Shown here: piece after piece, positions 62,348-64,000 of the stretch
Layout of the letters: each line of letters starts with the position of its first letter
Position numbering within the stretch: the first letter of the stretch is position 1
From: Paraherbaspirillum soli
GTDB lineage: Bacteria; Pseudomonadota; Gammaproteobacteria; Burkholderiales; Burkholderiaceae_D
Reading direction: 5' to 3'
NCBI RefSeq assembly: GCF_042654985.1
Contig: NZ_JBHSMT010000008.1
Location: forward strand, 124,001 to 188,000
DNA length: 64,000 nucleotides
The notes under the pieces: model-generated
Database searches by the model: none
Told to the model about the DNA's origin: nothing
The model's input: only the letters and a program-made list of their open reading frames with translations
Program-made: the position numbers and the translations under genes

Positions 62348-63604
62348 ATGCAAGAAAAAGTGATCACGCTGGCGACGCCGGTTTTCTTCCTATTAATCTT
62401 CACTGAGCTAATCGTCGGCCTGCTCAGGAAACGCAACACCTACCGCGTCAACGATGCCATCAACAGCATCAGTCTCGGCGTCTTGAGCCAGATCTCCGGC
62501 GCCTTCATGCAACTACTGCGGATCGGCATTTATGCCTGGCTGGTTCGGCATGTGGCACTACTTGAATTGCCAGCCAATAGCATCTGGGTGTGGGTCTCCG
62601 GTTTGCTGCTGTACGATTTCTGTTACTACTGGCTGCATCGCTTTGGCCATGAAGTCAACATCCTGTGGGCCGCCCATGTGGTGCACCATCAAAGCGAGGA
62701 ATACAACCTGTCGACCGCGCTTCGCCAGACCAGCAGCGGCGCGCTTTTGGGCTGGATTTTTTATGTGCCGATGGCGCTGCTCGGCTACCCGCCGGAAGTT
62801 TTTGCGGCAGTGGCACTGATCGACTTGATCTATCAATTTTGGGTGCATACGCAACAGATCGGCAAGCTCGGCTGGTTTGACCGGGTGTTTGTATCGCCAT
62901 CAAATCATCGTGCGCATCACGCCGTCAACGACGTCTATCTCGACAAAAATTACGGCGGCATTTTGATTTTGTGGGATCGCTTATTCGGCACCTTCACCGA
63001 AGAGCAAGATCAGGAGCCGGTGGTCTACGGCACCCGCAGTCCGCTACGCAGCTGGAACCCGGTGTGGGCAAATTTGGAAGTGTATAAAGCGCTCTGGCTC
63101 GACGCCTGGCGCGCGCGCCAGGTCGGCGACAAATTGCGCGTCTGGATTGCCCGGCCCGGTTGGCGTCCGGCCGATGTCGCCGCCGCGTGGCCCAGCTCGC
63201 AGTTCGACATCGGACGTCCGCTTTATCATCCGCAACTTACACGCCCGGCACAAATCTATTGCTTGCTGCAATTCACCATCGTGCTGCTAGTCACCACCCA
63301 CTTCCTCGCGGCACAAGCCACCGTTCCGCAACTGGAGTGCCTCGCCTATGCAGTCTGGCTCGGCGCCGGATTGTGGATAGTTGGCGGCTTGATGGAAATG
63401 CGCCCGCTATATGTCGCACTGGAAGCGCTTCGACTGATGGCAACGGCTGCCGGTGTATTACTCGGTCATGCGTGGTTTGGGGCTGTACCGTTAGCACCGC
63501 TGGCACAAGGTTGTATCATCGCGCTGTCGCTCGCGTCGCTAACCGCACTCTGGCGCATTTTCAAACGCTTACCGACCACGCATGGATATCTTTCTCATCA
63601 GTGA
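62348..63604 (+). CDS. fatty acid hydroxylase / sterol desaturase superfamily membrane protein
   Basis: A 418-residue membrane protein with several hydrophobic helices. The di-iron histidine boxes of the superfamily are present: HRFGH (97-101), HVVHH (110-114) and NHRAHH (about 198). The catalytic half is N-terminal; the C-terminal 150 residues add four more membrane helices. AGGAGA precedes the start. Members hydroxylate or desaturate lipids; alkylglycerol monooxygenase-like enzymes are related. Its substrate is unknown. It overlaps the corA start by 23 bases. Confidence 0.87.
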   Translation: MQEKVITLATPVFFLLIFTELIVGLLRKRNTYRVNDAINSISLGVLSQISGAFMQLLRIGIYAWLVRHVALLELPANSIWVWVSGLLLYDFCYYWLHRFGHEVNILWAAHVVHHQSEEYNLSTALRQTSSGALLGWIFYVPMALLGYPPEVFAAVALIDLIYQFWVHTQQIGKLGWFDRVFVSPSNHRAHHAVNDVYLDKNYGGILILWDRLFGTFTEEQDQEPVVYGTRSPLRSWNPVWANLEVYKALWLDAWRARQVGDKLRVWIARPGWRPADVAAAWPSSQFDIGRPLYHPQLTRPAQIYCLLQFTIVLLVTTHFLAAQATVPQLECLAYAVWLGAGLWIVGGLMEMRPLYVALEALRLMATAAGVLLGHAWFGAVPLAPLAQGCIIALSLASLTALWRIFKRLPTTHGYLSHQ

Positions 63605-64000
63605 CAACCAAGTCACGCAAATCAGCGAAACACCAGACTCGGCACCAGCTCAAGGTTTTCTGTGGATTGACGCCACCCATGAAGAAATCGCCGCCAATCC
63701 CGAGGCCTGGCGCGATGCGATTGCCCGCGCCACAGGCACCCAGATATACGAGCCGCATCTGACCGATGCAATCAATCCGAATCATCCGTCGTACTTCGAT
63801 TCGACCCAGGATTACGGCATGGTCATATTTCGCAAACTTTCACTGAATGGCGATGCCGACAATGTCACCGACGCCAATGGCAGCAGCACGCTCGAAAGCA
63901 CCGCCCCTCAATCCGCAACCGTTGAAAGCGCCAGCAGCAAACGCAGAATACCTGCGGCACTGAGCAAGCTGGCGACGCAGCCGGTCATGTTCCTGATCAT
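63582..64000 (+). CDS. corA: CorA-type magnesium/divalent cation transporter, N-terminal part
   Basis: The frame begins MDIFLISDNQVTQISE at 63582 and runs off the window after about 139 codons. The segment GFLWIDATHEE followed by LTDAINPNHPSYFDSTQDYG and MVIFRKL is typical of the cytoplasmic N-terminal domain of betaproteobacterial CorA proteins; the membrane helices and GMN motif lie beyond the edge. It starts inside the end of the preceding gene in another frame. An alanine/serine-rich insertion (about 92-120) is present. Confidence 0.8.
   Translation, partial: MDIFLISDNQVTQISETPDSAPAQGFLWIDATHEEIAANPEAWRDAIARATGTQIYEPHLTDAINPNHPSYFDSTQDYGMVIFRKLSLNGDADNVTDANGSSTLESTAPQSATVESASSKRRIPAALSKLATQPVMFLI

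Noticed and set aside
1..64000. CRISPR arrays, rRNA, tRNA, complete insertion sequences and prophage genes
   Set aside because: None was recognised: no regular direct repeats with spacers, no cloverleaf or rRNA sequence noticed, and no transposase or phage structural protein among the frames. A tRNA or RNA-family scan would be needed to exclude short RNAs fully.

Overview
The window reads as chromosomal DNA of a betaproteobacterium of the order Burkholderiales, most likely family Oxalobacteraceae and Collimonas-like. This rests on gene content and order (kdsD-kdsC-lptCAB-rpoN-hpf, pilMNOPQ-aroKB-dgt, cyaY/lptM-lysA, cytochrome c4-resB-ccsB, engB-hemB) and on the protein sequences; no rRNA or tRNA was seen to confirm it. 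Layout: 1-3.7 kb holds a cut-off hypothetical gene, AMP nucleosidase and a secreted thioredoxin-TPR protein. 3.7-15.3 kb is an accessory region on the minus strand: a TonB-dependent receptor and four tandem paralogous sedolisin (S53) proteases, with a small membrane protein between two of them and recurrent hairpins in the protease leaders. 15.5-20 kb is a small oxidative-metabolism group: a Rieske aromatic oxygenase, a short-chain dehydrogenase and a Tat-exported GMC oxidoreductase. 20-21.3 kb is a class II Fic protein behind a long inverted repeat. 21.4-28.3 kb is the ssb-MFS-uvrA region, interrupted by an AT-rich block and a secreted glycosidase-like protein. 28.3-29.8 kb carries a PhyH-type dioxygenase and a LysE-type exporter. 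29.8-37.6 kb carries a CPA2 antiporter and the envelope operon for Kdo synthesis and LPS transport, with sigma-54 and ribosome hibernation factor. 37.7-46.5 kb carries DUF4197, dgt, a fused aroK-aroB gene and the type IV pilus assembly operon pilMNOPQ. 46.9-53.4 kb is PBP1A, three tandem DUF2827 paralogues and a secreted protein of unknown function. 53.5-64 kb is housekeeping: CyaY, LptM, LysA, system II cytochrome c biogenesis with cytochrome c4, EngB, HemB, a membrane fatty-acid-hydroxylase-type protein and the start of a CorA transporter. Functional themes: much of the window serves the cell envelope (LPS transport, peptidoglycan, pili, possible glycosylation by DUF2827 proteins). The S53 proteases with the TonB receptor could form a protein-scavenging module; this is inference. 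A family of about 120-bp imperfect palindromes recurs between genes in six clear copies plus fragments. The least expected signals are the repeated leader hairpins of the S53 genes, the DUF2827 triplet, the inverted repeat before fic, and a probable minus-strand small RNA with a CCUCC loop hidden between engB and hemB.
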